This document shows positions 55,569-64,000 of a stretch of DNA of 64,000 nt, in pieces; position 1 is the stretch's first letter; each line of letters starts with the position of its first letter. The stretch covers positions 1,426,001 to 1,490,000 of the forward strand of contig DATGXK010000007.1 in assembly GCA_035299025.1 (NCBI GenBank), given 5' to 3'. Under the pieces are notes generated by a model. That model had not been told where the DNA came from, did no database searches, and worked only from the letters and a program-made list of their open reading frames with translations. The stretch is from Leadbetterella sp035299025. GTDB lineage: Bacteria > Bacteroidota > Bacteroidia > Cytophagales > Spirosomataceae. Position numbers and translations under genes: made by a program.

Positions 55569-56527
55569 GAAAATACTCTATTGTAATTCCAATTTACAAT
55601 CGACCTGAAGAAATAGATGAGCTTCTTGAGAGTTTGACCCGTCAAACATTCAAAAATTTTGAGGTTATTATTGTAGAAGACGGCTCAAAAGACAAATGCG
55701 AGGATGTTGTTCAGAAATACAAAGAGGTACTAGAAATAAAATATTTCTACAAAGATAATGCAGGACAAGGCTTTGCTCGAAACTATGGTTTTGAGAGAGC
55801 AAGTGGCGATTATTTCGTACAATTCGACTCTGATGCCATTATACCTGAAAACTACTTCGAAAATGTACAGAAATACTTTGAAAACGAATATTTAGATGCC
55901 TATGGAGGGCCAGACGCTGCACATGAGTCATTTAGTAATACGCAAAAGGCGATAAATTTTGCTATGACTTCGCTCTGGACAACAGGAGGAACACGAGGAA
56001 AGAACAATAATCTTGGTGGTAAATTCCACCCAAGAAGCTTCAATTTTGGCCTATCACGAGAAGTCTATAAAAAAGTAGGTGGCTATAAAATCACCCGAAT
56101 GGGCGAAGACATTGAGTATAGTATCCGTATTATCGAAGCAGGTTTTAAAGTTCGACTCCTTCCCGAGGCATACATATATCACAAAAGAAGAACTAGCTTA
56201 AGCCAGTTTTACAAACAACTGTTCTTTTTCGGCAGAGCTCGAATAAATATTTGGAGGTTTTTTCCAAAAGAGCTGAAATTGGTTCATTTCTTCCCAGTGG
56301 TTTTCACTTGTTTTGTGCTCTCTTTGCCTCTTCAATTTCTAATAAATAAGGGACTGTTTATCGCTTCCATAGCCATATTAATGTTGTACTTCTCAGTCAT
56401 ATTTATAAGCTCAACCATCGGAAATAAAAGCATAGCGGTCGGAATCAAGAGTATTCCAGCAGCATTTATACAACTTTTTGCCTACGGCATGGGTTTTATG
56501 AAAGAGGCCTTGGGGAAAGATTCCTAG
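55565..56527 (+). CDS. Family 2 glycosyltransferase
   Basis: 320-residue membrane-bound transferase. The GT-A domain starts YSIVIPIYNRPEEIDELLE and has VEDGSKD and the metal-binding QFDSDA (DxD). A GEDIEYSIRI motif marks the acceptor site. Two or three membrane helices follow (FFPVVFTCFVLSLPLQF and later). It starts within the hemL stop (ATGA overlap). The sugar and acceptor are unknown. Confidence 0.9.
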   Translation: MRKYSIVIPIYNRPEEIDELLESLTRQTFKNFEVIIVEDGSKDKCEDVVQKYKEVLEIKYFYKDNAGQGFARNYGFERASGDYFVQFDSDAIIPENYFENVQKYFENEYLDAYGGPDAAHESFSNTQKAINFAMTSLWTTGGTRGKNNNLGGKFHPRSFNFGLSREVYKKVGGYKITRMGEDIEYSIRIIEAGFKVRLLPEAYIYHKRRTSLSQFYKQLFFFGRARINIWRFFPKELKLVHFFPVVFTCFVLSLPLQFLINKGLFIASIAILMLYFSVIFISSTIGNKSIAVGIKSIPAAFIQLFAYGMGFMKEALGKDS

Positions 56528-56769
56528 CCAATAATGAGGTCTAAAGTCAATTTCAAATCCCTTAGATTTTTTTTAATTGTAGAGTACCAATCTAGGTGAA
56601 GCGAAATTTCTTGACAATGGTCGGTTTGGCATTCGGTATACTCGTGTGAGTATCCGCAACTTGGGCAAGTACCCTCGGTATCGAAGTGGTTGAAGTGTTC
56701 TCCGCAAAAACATTCCCATTTTTCAAGAGGATTGGGCTCATTTTTGCACTTTGGACAGCATACGTGCAT
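56524..56769 (-). CDS. Small zinc-ribbon protein
   Basis: 81-residue protein with paired cysteines: CCPKCKNEPNP, CFCGEHFNHF and CPSCGYSHEYTECQTDHC, consistent with one or two zinc ribbons. The C-terminal 25 residues are helical. It overlaps the end of the glycosyltransferase gene on the other strand by 4 nt. Function unknown. Confidence 0.7.
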   Translation of the reverse strand: MHVCCPKCKNEPNPLEKWECFCGEHFNHFDTEGTCPSCGYSHEYTECQTDHCQEISLHLDWYSTIKKNLRDLKLTLDLIIG

Positions 56770-56854
56770 TTTTAAAGATTAAGGTGTACAAAAATACTAA
56801 TTTCCACCTAATCTTTTTTGAAACTAAAAATATTAATTCTCAAAAAAAACTACT

Positions 56855-58603
56855 TTGGAAGCAGATAAAAAAATAATTGATTATCAGATACTCAAGCGAC
56901 TTTTTGGCTTTCTAAAACCTTACAGTCAGAAGTTCTATCTATTGGTTTTCCTAATTATTCTCGGTGCTCTTTTGGCACCAGCTCTACCCCTATTGATTCA
57001 AGCCACCATTGATGGACCCATTGCCAAAGGTAACTATAATTCTTTAGCACTTAATTTACTCGTAATGATTGGCCTTTTGGTGCTCAACTCCGTGGTTTCT
57101 TATTTCAATACCTATGAGGCTGGATGGCTTAGCCAACAAATTATACACGATATCAGGCAGCAGGTATTTCAAAAGATCATTCATCTAAAACTCAAATATT
57201 ACGACCAAACTCCCATCGGTAAGTTAGTTACAAGAACAATCTCTGACGTTGAATCTCTGTCAGAAGTCTTTAGCTCGGGTTTTGCTGCCATTGCTGGAGA
57301 CTTTCTCCAGCTAATTCTCATCATTTCTGTGATGTTTTATCTCGATTGGAAACTCACACTAATCAGCATTAGCACCATACCGCTCTTGCTTATCAGTACA
57401 TATATTTTTAAGGAAAAAGTAAAAAAATCGTTCAATCAAGTTCGCAATGCAGTGGCCAACCTAAATGCCTTTGTGCAGGAGCGAATTTCAGGCATGAGTT
57501 TGATTCAGATTTTCAATGTTCAGAAACAAGAACATGAAAAATTCAAAAATCTCAATATAGAACACCGCAATGCCAACATAAAATCTATTCTTTATTATTC
57601 CGTATACTTTCCCGTTGCCGATGTTATTTCGGCCTTGGGTGTGGGACTCATAGTTTGGTATGGTGCACAAGGTCTGATCAATCATGAAGTTAGCTACGGC
57701 ACTATCACCGCCTTTATAATGTTTATCAATCAATTTTTTAGGCCCATAAGAATGATTGCGGATAGAATAAATACCTTGCAAATGGGTGTAGTAAGTGTTT
57801 CTCGAATAATAGAAATTCTTGATGACATTGAAAACAACGAAAAGGAATTTCGAGAAAAGAGAGAAATAAAGGGAGCTGTGAGATTTCAAAATGTATGGTT
57901 TGCCTATATTGATGAACAATGGGTGCTTAAGGATTTGAATTTTGAAGCCGAAATTGGTGAATCTGTGGCCTTTGTTGGAGCCACTGGAGCAGGAAAAACC
58001 TCTATAATTAGTTTATTAAATGGTTTTTATTCCATAAACAAGGGAAAAATATTGGTAGATGATCAAGATATTGCCAACTGGAATTTAGAAAATCTAAGAA
58101 GTCAAATTGGCGTGGTTTTGCAAGATGTTTTTCTGTTCAAGGGAAGTATAGCCGAGAACCTACGTATGGGCGACGAAAGTATTTCAGATGAAACGATTAT
58201 TGCGGCAGCCAAAGAAGTTGGGGTACATGAGTTTATCATGAAATTGCCGGGGCAATACGATTATGAAGTAATGGAACGCGGTGCTACACTTTCAATGGGG
58301 CAAAGGCAGCTGTTATCATTTGTTAGGGTTCTTCTTCAAAATCCTAAAATCATCATTCTCGACGAAGCCACCTCGTCGATAGATTCTGAATCGGAAGAGC
58401 TTATTCAAAACGCCATAGAAAAGCTTATGAAGAACCGAACTTCTATAGTGATAGCCCATAGACTGAGTACGATTCAAAAGGCGAATAAAATCATATTGCT
58501 TGAAAAAGGTGAGATAAAGGAAGTTGGCACGCATCAACAACTTTTAGAATTGGACGGTCTTTACACTAAATTGTACGAAATTCAGTTCGAAAACATATCT
58601 TGA
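56855..58603 (+). CDS. ABC exporter, fused membrane and ATPase domains
   Basis: 582-residue half-transporter of the MsbA/multidrug type. Six membrane helices (about 20-310) precede the ATPase: Walker A GATGAGKTS, Q-loop QIGVVLQDVFLF, signature LSMGQRQ and Walker B IIILDEATSS. The start is TTG at 56855 (MEADKKIIDYQ); there is no upstream in-frame ATG. Substrate unknown; it could be lipid or drug. Confidence 0.92.
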   Translation: MEADKKIIDYQILKRLFGFLKPYSQKFYLLVFLIILGALLAPALPLLIQATIDGPIAKGNYNSLALNLLVMIGLLVLNSVVSYFNTYEAGWLSQQIIHDIRQQVFQKIIHLKLKYYDQTPIGKLVTRTISDVESLSEVFSSGFAAIAGDFLQLILIISVMFYLDWKLTLISISTIPLLLISTYIFKEKVKKSFNQVRNAVANLNAFVQERISGMSLIQIFNVQKQEHEKFKNLNIEHRNANIKSILYYSVYFPVADVISALGVGLIVWYGAQGLINHEVSYGTITAFIMFINQFFRPIRMIADRINTLQMGVVSVSRIIEILDDIENNEKEFREKREIKGAVRFQNVWFAYIDEQWVLKDLNFEAEIGESVAFVGATGAGKTSIISLLNGFYSINKGKILVDDQDIANWNLENLRSQIGVVLQDVFLFKGSIAENLRMGDESISDETIIAAAKEVGVHEFIMKLPGQYDYEVMERGATLSMGQRQLLSFVRVLLQNPKIIILDEATSSIDSESEELIQNAIEKLMKNRTSIVIAHRLSTIQKANKIILLEKGEIKEVGTHQQLLELDGLYTKLYEIQFENIS

Positions 58604-58688
58604 CAATCAACACCTTACAGCAAAAACATCCACTTATAATAAATTTATAAAAAATCTTAAAAATATTTTCTCTTCAAAAAACAAAAAA

Positions 58689-58704
58689 ATGGCACGAGAA
58701 TTGA
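58689..58704 (+). promoter_or_regulatory. Sigma-54-like promoter for the WG-repeat gene
   Basis: TGGCACGAGAATTGAA matches TGGCAC-N5-TTGCW except for the C after TTG (A here). The GG and GA are spaced as in the -24/-12 pair. It is about 27 nt upstream of the ATG at 58732. Confidence 0.45.
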
Positions 58705-58731
58705 AGTAGTATTTGCATAATTATACTACCC

Positions 58732-59931
58732 ATGTTACAGGAAAAAAATAAAACTCTACTTACATTGGCTTTTGCATTACTTGCAGTAGTCGCCACTTTT
58801 GGACAAAACACAAAGAAATTTGTTGCGGGTTATAAATATTCCAGCGGATTTTCTAAAATACTCCTAAACGGAAAGTTTGGTTACATCGACAAAGAAGGTT
58901 CTTTGGCGATTCCTTGCGTTTTTGACTACTCCAATGATTTCGAAAACAACTACGCGGTTGTTAGAAACGAAAAGAAGTATGCCATCATTAGCTCAAACGG
59001 GCTACCTATAGTAGAATTCAAATATGAATATCTCGAAAACTTCAACGATGGTCTAGCTTTGTGCAAGCAAAATGGCAAATTCGGTTACATTAACACGAAG
59101 GGAGAAGAAGTGGTTGCCCCTATTTATGATTTTGCCACAAGTTTTTCTGAAGGTATGGCTTTGATTGAGAAAAACGGTAAAGTAGGTTTTATAGACAAGA
59201 CAGGTGCCCTTAAAATAGAAGCAAAATACGATTTTGCGAGCTCATTTATTGACGGACTTGCTCTTGTTAAAGTTAATAACAAATTTGGTTATATTAATTC
59301 CAAAGGTGCTACGGTTATTGAACCGATATACGAAGCAGCATCAGCATTCAGCGAAGGCTTGGCCTCAGTGAAATCGAATGGTAAATATGGTGTAATTAAC
59401 AAAAAAGCCAAAATGGTTGTAGACTTCGGTTACAACAATATTTCAGCATTTAAAAATGGCCTTGCGGTGTTCGAGAAAGACGGAATGTTTGGTTTAATGG
59501 ACAATAAAGGTGCAATTACAACCCAAAACTTTCAGTACATAGAAGAATCCTCTGAAGGTTTGTTTGGCTTTAAAAAGTTTGGCCTTTGGGGTTTTATGAA
59601 CAGCAAAGGTGAAACAGTCGTTGAGCCAATTTTTGAGAATATCAGAGCCTTTTCAAACGGAATGGCTGTAGTAAGCGTGAACAAAAAATTTGGATATATT
59701 GACAATAAAGGCAAATTGGTAGTACCGATTATTTTCGACAATGCCATGGACTTTTCTGAAGGTCTTGGTGCGGTGAAATTTAGAGAAAGCTACCTATTTA
59801 TTGACCATAAAGCCAAAGAAAGAATTGAAATTACAAGAATCATTGATGGCCAAGATAAAATAATGGTAAAGGTTCTTGATGAAGATACGCATTCGAAAGA
59901 AACGCTTATCTCAAGCATAGCATTAGACTAA
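58732..59931 (+). CDS. WG-repeat exported protein
   Basis: 399-residue protein with a signal peptide (TLLTLAFALLAVVATFGQ). From residue 40 it is built of about ten copies of a 33-36-residue unit of the type xxNGKFGYIDxxGxxVIxPxYDxAxxFSEGLAxV, the WG/KWG repeat expected to form a beta-propeller- or solenoid-like surface. Copies 1 and 10 are the most diverged. Ligand unknown, periplasmic or cell-surface. A sigma-54-like promoter precedes it and it is a single-gene unit with a strong terminator. Confidence 0.88.
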   Translation: MLQEKNKTLLTLAFALLAVVATFGQNTKKFVAGYKYSSGFSKILLNGKFGYIDKEGSLAIPCVFDYSNDFENNYAVVRNEKKYAIISSNGLPIVEFKYEYLENFNDGLALCKQNGKFGYINTKGEEVVAPIYDFATSFSEGMALIEKNGKVGFIDKTGALKIEAKYDFASSFIDGLALVKVNNKFGYINSKGATVIEPIYEAASAFSEGLASVKSNGKYGVINKKAKMVVDFGYNNISAFKNGLAVFEKDGMFGLMDNKGAITTQNFQYIEESSEGLFGFKKFGLWGFMNSKGETVVEPIFENIRAFSNGMAVVSVNKKFGYIDNKGKLVVPIIFDNAMDFSEGLGAVKFRESYLFIDHKAKERIEITRIIDGQDKIMVKVLDEDTHSKETLISSIALD

Positions 59932-59954
59932 AAAAAAGTTTATTTTCCTGAATT

Positions 59955-59995
59955 ATAAATCACCCTAGCTTTGCTGAGGTGATTTATTTTTTTTT
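59955..59995. terminator. Bidirectional terminator, WG-repeat / P1 peptidase
   Basis: ATAAATCACC (59955-59964) with GGTGATTTAT (59978-59987) and T-runs beyond on the plus strand. It overlaps the peptidase stop. Confidence 0.85.
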
Positions 59996-61105
59996 GATTA
60001 ACTGTAAAACTTTTTCTACCGGAAGTGCCTTGGCTTCGAAATCATTAAACCCCTTTATATCTTCAGCTGCAAAAAGGGAATTGATAATGGCCTCCTCAGT
60101 AGTTTCAATAACAGCCTGAAAGAGCAAATCCATCTCGTTATTTCTCAAAACTTTGGTTATCTCGAATTTTTCATTTGTACTATGTGACACTCTTAAATCT
60201 GGTGAAGTTGATATCGCAATCACGTAATCACCGCTACCATTGGCCGCAATACCTCCCGTTCGTGCCAGACCTAACATGGCTCTAGCTGCCAATCTTTTAA
60301 GGTTTCTGGCATCAAGTGGTGCGTCCGTGACAACCACCATCATGCATGAACCGTCATCTTCATATTCCTTTTCTAGTTGCGTAAACTTATGATTATCAAT
60401 AACTTTACCCACCTCAACACCACCAATTTGGAGTACACCGCCAAAATTAGTCTGCACCAAAACCCCCAAATTATACCCTCCTTTTGATTTCGGTAAAACT
60501 CTCGATGAGGTTCCTATACCACCTTTGTATCCAAAACACACAGTTCCTGCTCCAGCTCCTACATTGCCTTCATCCACTTTTCCATCTTTTGCATTACTGA
60601 GAGCCTCCAACATATTGGCTTTTGTCAAAATACGTCTTCTAATATCATTTAAATTGCCGTCGTTTGTTTCTCCAACCACCGCATTCACACTTTTAACATT
60701 CTGATTTTCAGGATCCGACAGGGTGTAATCAATTAAAGCGTCTATGCCAGTAGATACAGCCATAGTGTTGGTAAGCAATATCGGTGTTTCTATATTTCCT
60801 AGTTCCTCAACCTGCGAGTAACCCGCCAGTTTTCCAAAACCATTTCCAATATGAATGGCTGCATAGAGTTTATTTTGGAAAATATTTCCATTTGATGGAA
60901 TAATTGCGGTAATGCCAGTGTGAATATCCGAATTTTTATGAAGTGTAAAGTGACCGACCTTAACTCCGGGCACGTCTGTAATAGCATTTAGTTTGCCAGT
61001 CTTGAGAACTCCAAATTCCAAGCCCAAATCTCGTGGACGAGGTTTTTGAGAAATTGAATAATAACAAGAACAAACTAGAAAACTAAGTAAAATAGTGAAT
61101 TTCAT
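59984..61105 (-). CDS. P1-family (DmpA-like) aminopeptidase
   Basis: 373 residues from MKFTILLSFLVCSC (ATG 61105; a GTG/ATG extension upstream is unlikely). A signal sequence points to an exported, possibly lipidated, protein. The self-cleaving Ntn-like fold is shown by VGHFTL, VGAGAGTVCFGYKGGIG and GTSSR, where the Ser/Thr after GIGT is the expected nucleophile. It probably releases N-terminal residues from small peptides. Confidence 0.88.
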   Translation of the reverse strand: MKFTILLSFLVCSCYYSISQKPRPRDLGLEFGVLKTGKLNAITDVPGVKVGHFTLHKNSDIHTGITAIIPSNGNIFQNKLYAAIHIGNGFGKLAGYSQVEELGNIETPILLTNTMAVSTGIDALIDYTLSDPENQNVKSVNAVVGETNDGNLNDIRRRILTKANMLEALSNAKDGKVDEGNVGAGAGTVCFGYKGGIGTSSRVLPKSKGGYNLGVLVQTNFGGVLQIGGVEVGKVIDNHKFTQLEKEYEDDGSCMMVVVTDAPLDARNLKRLAARAMLGLARTGGIAANGSGDYVIAISTSPDLRVSHSTNEKFEITKVLRNNEMDLLFQAVIETTEEAIINSLFAAEDIKGFNDFEAKALPVEKVLQLIKKK

Positions 61106-61165
61106 TTCTGATATTTTAGTTAAAAAGATTACTAAAACACAAAAATGCAAATTATGAAGTGAAAC

Positions 61166-62080
61166 TCATGCCATAATATTAGATTTCTCCTTAAACTCAG
61201 TGGGAGAAAGATTCTTTTTCTTCTTAAAAATTCGGCAGAAATAAGAGAAACTATTGAAACCGGAGGCCAAGTAGGCTTCCTTTACGCTCATTCGGGGATT
61301 TCGGAGAAGACTTTCAGCTACCTTAAGACGCTCCTCTATGATGAAATCGTTGGGCGAAGACCCCAATTCGTGTTTGAAAGTTCTATAAAAATTAGATTCG
61401 CTCATATAAGCTTTCTCGCTCAAAAGCTCAATAGACAAATCCTCCGTTATATTCTCTCTAATAAATTTTATGACATAAGAAATCCTGTCGTTGTTGGCAT
61501 CGGTCAGAGATTTTTTCAAATACATAGATTTTGTCTCCGTTTGAAGTATTCTGATCACCAATTCTTGAATTAATAAATCTGAAAAAATATCTTTTGACGG
61601 ATGGTTTTCCGTAAAAATAAAAATCAAACGCTGAAGAATCTGATTGATAGCTATATCATTGGTAAAATGATAGTTATAATCCATCATAGACCACTCCAAG
61701 CCATTTTGTTTGGTACCTCTGTTGTTCAATAAATCGACCGCTTCTTGCAGTTTTTCTTCAGAAAGTGCAAGGGCCAGACATTGCGTAGGATTCTGAGAAG
61801 ACGCCTCAGGAAAATCAATCACCATCTTCTCATTAGATGGTAAAATCACCGATTCGCCAGGTAAAAAACCGAATGCCGGTGAACCATCAAGATGCATGAC
61901 TTTCTTACCTTTTATCATACTGGCCAGTACTGGTTGAGGAAACCTAAGATATACTTGCGATGCCTGCAAATGAGTTTCAAAAATATTCAACTCTGCGTTT
62001 TTGAGGGTATGCACTGTTCTATTCTCGACATGGTTTTCGAGTTTTCGGTTTTCGTAATGTGCCGCACTGAGGTTTAACAT
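61166..62080 (-). CDS. AraC-family transcriptional regulator
   Basis: 304-residue regulator. The N-terminal sensor (1-190) has a cupin-like VMHLDGSPAFGFLPGESVIL stretch. The C-terminal AraC domain (about 200-300) shows both HTHs: SIELLSEKAYMSESNFYRTF and SVKEAYLASGFNSFSYFCRI. Divergent from the aldehyde dehydrogenase gene, with direct repeats in the shared spacer, so it probably controls that gene. Confidence 0.9.
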   Translation of the reverse strand: MLNLSAAHYENRKLENHVENRTVHTLKNAELNIFETHLQASQVYLRFPQPVLASMIKGKKVMHLDGSPAFGFLPGESVILPSNEKMVIDFPEASSQNPTQCLALALSEEKLQEAVDLLNNRGTKQNGLEWSMMDYNYHFTNDIAINQILQRLIFIFTENHPSKDIFSDLLIQELVIRILQTETKSMYLKKSLTDANNDRISYVIKFIRENITEDLSIELLSEKAYMSESNFYRTFKHELGSSPNDFIIEERLKVAESLLRNPRMSVKEAYLASGFNSFSYFCRIFKKKKNLSPTEFKEKSNIMA

Positions 62081-62167
62081 CTTCGATATTTTTATTAAAA
62101 ATAAAGAATATTATTTTTTCCTCAAAAAATAGTATTATCCAAACAAGCCTTTATCCGAAAAAATGAG

Positions 62168-62201
62168 AGAATTGTGCAACTACAAGCAGAATTGTACAAC
62201 T
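62168..62201. promoter_or_regulatory. Direct repeats, probable AraC operator
   Basis: AGAATTGTGCAACT (62168-62181) and AGAATTGTACAACT (62188-62201) differ at one base and start 20 nt apart, about two helical turns, the layout expected of an AraC dimer site. Confidence 0.6.
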
Positions 62202-62270
62202 GAACAGTAGAAAAATGAAATCGCAGTGTAGAATAATGCTAATAAATATAAAAATATAAAGATTCTTTTG

Positions 62271-62288
62271 TATCAAATCTATTTGATA
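62271..62288. promoter_or_regulatory. Palindrome before aldehyde dehydrogenase
   Basis: TATCAAAT-CT-ATTTGATA, perfect 8-bp arms, ending 19 nt before the ATG at 62308. It may be an operator or a leader hairpin. Confidence 0.45.
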
Positions 62289-62307
62289 AACTTAAATAAA
62301 GAAAACT

Positions 62308-63825
62308 ATGTCAAGCAAAAACAGTAATCTGGTTGCCAAACCAAGTTTAAAACCTCATTATGACAATTATATCAACGGAAAATGGACTCCACCTTCTACA
62401 GGGCAATATTTTGAGGTGGTATCGCCAGTAGATGGCAAGGTAATGTCAAAAGCCGCACACTCGGCAAAGATGGATATAGAAATGGCCGTAAATGCTGCTC
62501 ATGATGCTTTTAAAACTTGGAGTAAAACATCTTCAACAGAAAGAAGCATTATATTAAATAAAATTGCCGACAGGATTGAGGCCCATCTGCCACATCTTGC
62601 AGCAGTAGAGACCATGGACAACGGAAAAGCCGTTAGGGAGACTTTAGCCGCAGATTTACCATTGGCCATTGATCATTTTAGGTATTTTGCGGGTGTTATT
62701 CGTGCCGAAGAAGGAAGCATTTCCGAACTCGATGCCGATACGGTTTCCATAATCGTCCATGAACCTATTGGTGTGGTGGCACAGATAATCCCTTGGAATT
62801 TCCCGATACTAATGGCCGTTTGGAAACTTGCTCCTGCCTTAGCAGCCGGCAACTGCGTGGTACTAAAGCCTGCAGAAAGTACACCGATATCTATCATGGT
62901 GTTGATGGAACTCATTGAAGACCTTATACCTGCAGGTGTGATAAATATTGTAAACGGATTCGGTGCTGAGCTAGGCCGAACATTGGTTACAAATCCCAAA
63001 GTTTCTAAAGCTGCATTTACGGGTTCCACGGCTACCGGACGAATGGTAATGCAATATGCCACCGAAAATATCATCCCAGTAACGCTCGAACTGGGTGGAA
63101 AATCACCTAATATTTTCTTCCCTTCTGTTATGGATGCCGATGATGCATTTCTCGACAAAGCGATAGAAGGTGTGGTACTTTTTGCACTAAACCAAGGAGA
63201 AGTCTGCACATGTCCTTCACGTTTGTTGGTTCACGAGTCTATCTATGACAAATTCATCGCCAAAGTTTTGGAAAGAGTGAAGGCCATAAAAGTAGGAAAC
63301 CCACTAGACCCAACAGTAATGATGGGAGCACAAGCATCTCAAATTCAAAAAGATAAGATACTTTCTTATATAAAACTCGGTAAAGAAGAAGGAGCCGAAT
63401 TGCTTTGTGGGGGTGATGTAAATCATTTGGGTGGCGACCTCGAAGGTGGTTATTACATTCAACCTACCCTCTTTAAGGGGCACAATAAAATGAGAATATT
63501 CCAAGAGGAAATATTCGGACCGGTGTTGGCAGTTACAACTTTCAAATCAACAGAAGAAGCTATTGAAATAGCCAATGACACACTTTATGGACTCGGTGCC
63601 GGTGTTTGGACTCGCGATGCCCATGAACTTTACACCGTACCTAGGGCTATACAAGCCGGACGTGTTTGGGTCAATCAATACCATGCATACCCTGCAGGTG
63701 CACCATTCGGTGGCTACAAGCAGTCTGGTGTTGGTAGAGAAAATCACAAAATGATGCTTGGACACTACCGTCAGTCTAAAAATATGCTTATTTCGTACAA
63801 CAAAAATAAGCTGGGTTTCTTTTGA
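62308..63825 (+). CDS. Aldehyde dehydrogenase (NAD-dependent)
   Basis: 505-residue enzyme oxidising aldehydes to acids. PWNFPILMAVWKLAPALAAG binds NAD, FTGSTATGRMV is the cofactor loop, ELGGKSPNIFF holds the general base Glu, and NQGEVCTCPSRLLV holds the catalytic Cys. The double-Cys CTCPSR form is typical of AldB/ExaC-type acetaldehyde dehydrogenases. It is divergent from an AraC regulator and likely induced by its substrate. Confidence 0.94.
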   Translation: MSSKNSNLVAKPSLKPHYDNYINGKWTPPSTGQYFEVVSPVDGKVMSKAAHSAKMDIEMAVNAAHDAFKTWSKTSSTERSIILNKIADRIEAHLPHLAAVETMDNGKAVRETLAADLPLAIDHFRYFAGVIRAEEGSISELDADTVSIIVHEPIGVVAQIIPWNFPILMAVWKLAPALAAGNCVVLKPAESTPISIMVLMELIEDLIPAGVINIVNGFGAELGRTLVTNPKVSKAAFTGSTATGRMVMQYATENIIPVTLELGGKSPNIFFPSVMDADDAFLDKAIEGVVLFALNQGEVCTCPSRLLVHESIYDKFIAKVLERVKAIKVGNPLDPTVMMGAQASQIQKDKILSYIKLGKEEGAELLCGGDVNHLGGDLEGGYYIQPTLFKGHNKMRIFQEEIFGPVLAVTTFKSTEEAIEIANDTLYGLGAGVWTRDAHELYTVPRAIQAGRVWVNQYHAYPAGAPFGGYKQSGVGRENHKMMLGHYRQSKNMLISYNKNKLGFF

Positions 63826-63858
63826 GATTAAATAAAGTGTAGTTCACAGCCGCAAGTT

Positions 63859-63895
63859 CGCAAATTTCTATTTTTTGTTGAATTTGCGGTTTTTA
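63859..63895 (+). terminator. Aldehyde dehydrogenase terminator
   Basis: CGCAAATT (63859-63866) with AATTTGCG (63881-63888), 14-nt loop, then GTTTTT. Confidence 0.8.
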
Positions 63896-63978
63896 ACCCA
63901 AAAAAACTAATTAGAAAATCGGCTACAATAAAATTTAGCTTCATATCTATTGAGCTTTTTGAGTTTAAATTTCTGTTT

Positions 63979-64000
63979 ATGGAAAAAATAAAAAGATTGG
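63979..64000 (+). CDS. Possible 5' end of a further gene
   Basis: ATG at 63979 reads MEKIKRL into the window edge. Too short to identify. Confidence 0.25.

Noticed and set aside
1..64000. tRNA/rRNA genes, CRISPR arrays, insertion sequences or integrases
   Set aside because: None could be recognised; no cloverleaf, evenly spaced repeats or transposase-like frames were seen.

Overview
The window is a chromosomal segment from a low-GC member of the Bacteroidota, most likely the Cytophagales. This rests on upstream boxes fitting the Bacteroidota sigma pattern (TTTG, about 20 bp, TAnnTTTG), weak A-rich ribosome binding regions instead of strong Shine-Dalgarno sites, cysteine-free (C-) S4, S14 and mostly cysteine-free L36, and Bacteroidota-type lipoproteins and neighbourhoods (TamL, LptE, rotamase pair plus MoxR, miaB with a sigma-54 regulator). 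The genus cannot be fixed from the sequence alone.

Layout. 1-8792 is metabolic: a truncated siroheme nitrite/sulfite reductase, RNase Z, a STAS protein, glycogen branching enzyme, threonine synthase, carbamoyl-phosphate synthase small subunit and a tandem Usp protein. 8854-24034 (minus strand) is an unbroken S10-spc-alpha ribosomal protein cluster from rplC to rplQ with secY, map, infA, rpmJ and rpoA. It has a good promoter just before rplC and GC-rich hairpins before rpoA. 24746-32246 holds agmatine deiminase, two parvulin-type rotamases, a MoxR ATPase and a PolX/PHP protein.

32988-41754 is the accessory region and the most interesting part. Seven tightly packed or overlapping plus-strand genes encode a type III-like restriction helicase/nuclease, a HigB/RelE-like toxin, an XRE antitoxin with a long C-terminal tail, a SecB-like chaperone, a large beta-class DNA methyltransferase, a 52-residue ORF and an HD-domain dGTPase. 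This looks like a toxin-antitoxin-chaperone (TAC) module nested between the two halves of a restriction-modification system, with a dNTP-depleting enzyme attached: a composite anti-phage and addiction operon.

42090-58603 returns to envelope and housekeeping genes: secG, lptE, sigma-54 activator, miaB, tamL-like OMP, SpoU methyltransferase, yidC, a TPR/periplasmic-binding lipoprotein-activator-like protein, hemL, a glycosyltransferase and an ABC exporter. 58732-64000 has a WG-repeat protein behind a sigma-54-like promoter, a P1 peptidase, and a divergent AraC regulator/aldehyde dehydrogenase pair with candidate operators. No tRNA, rRNA, CRISPR array, transposase or integrase was recognised.
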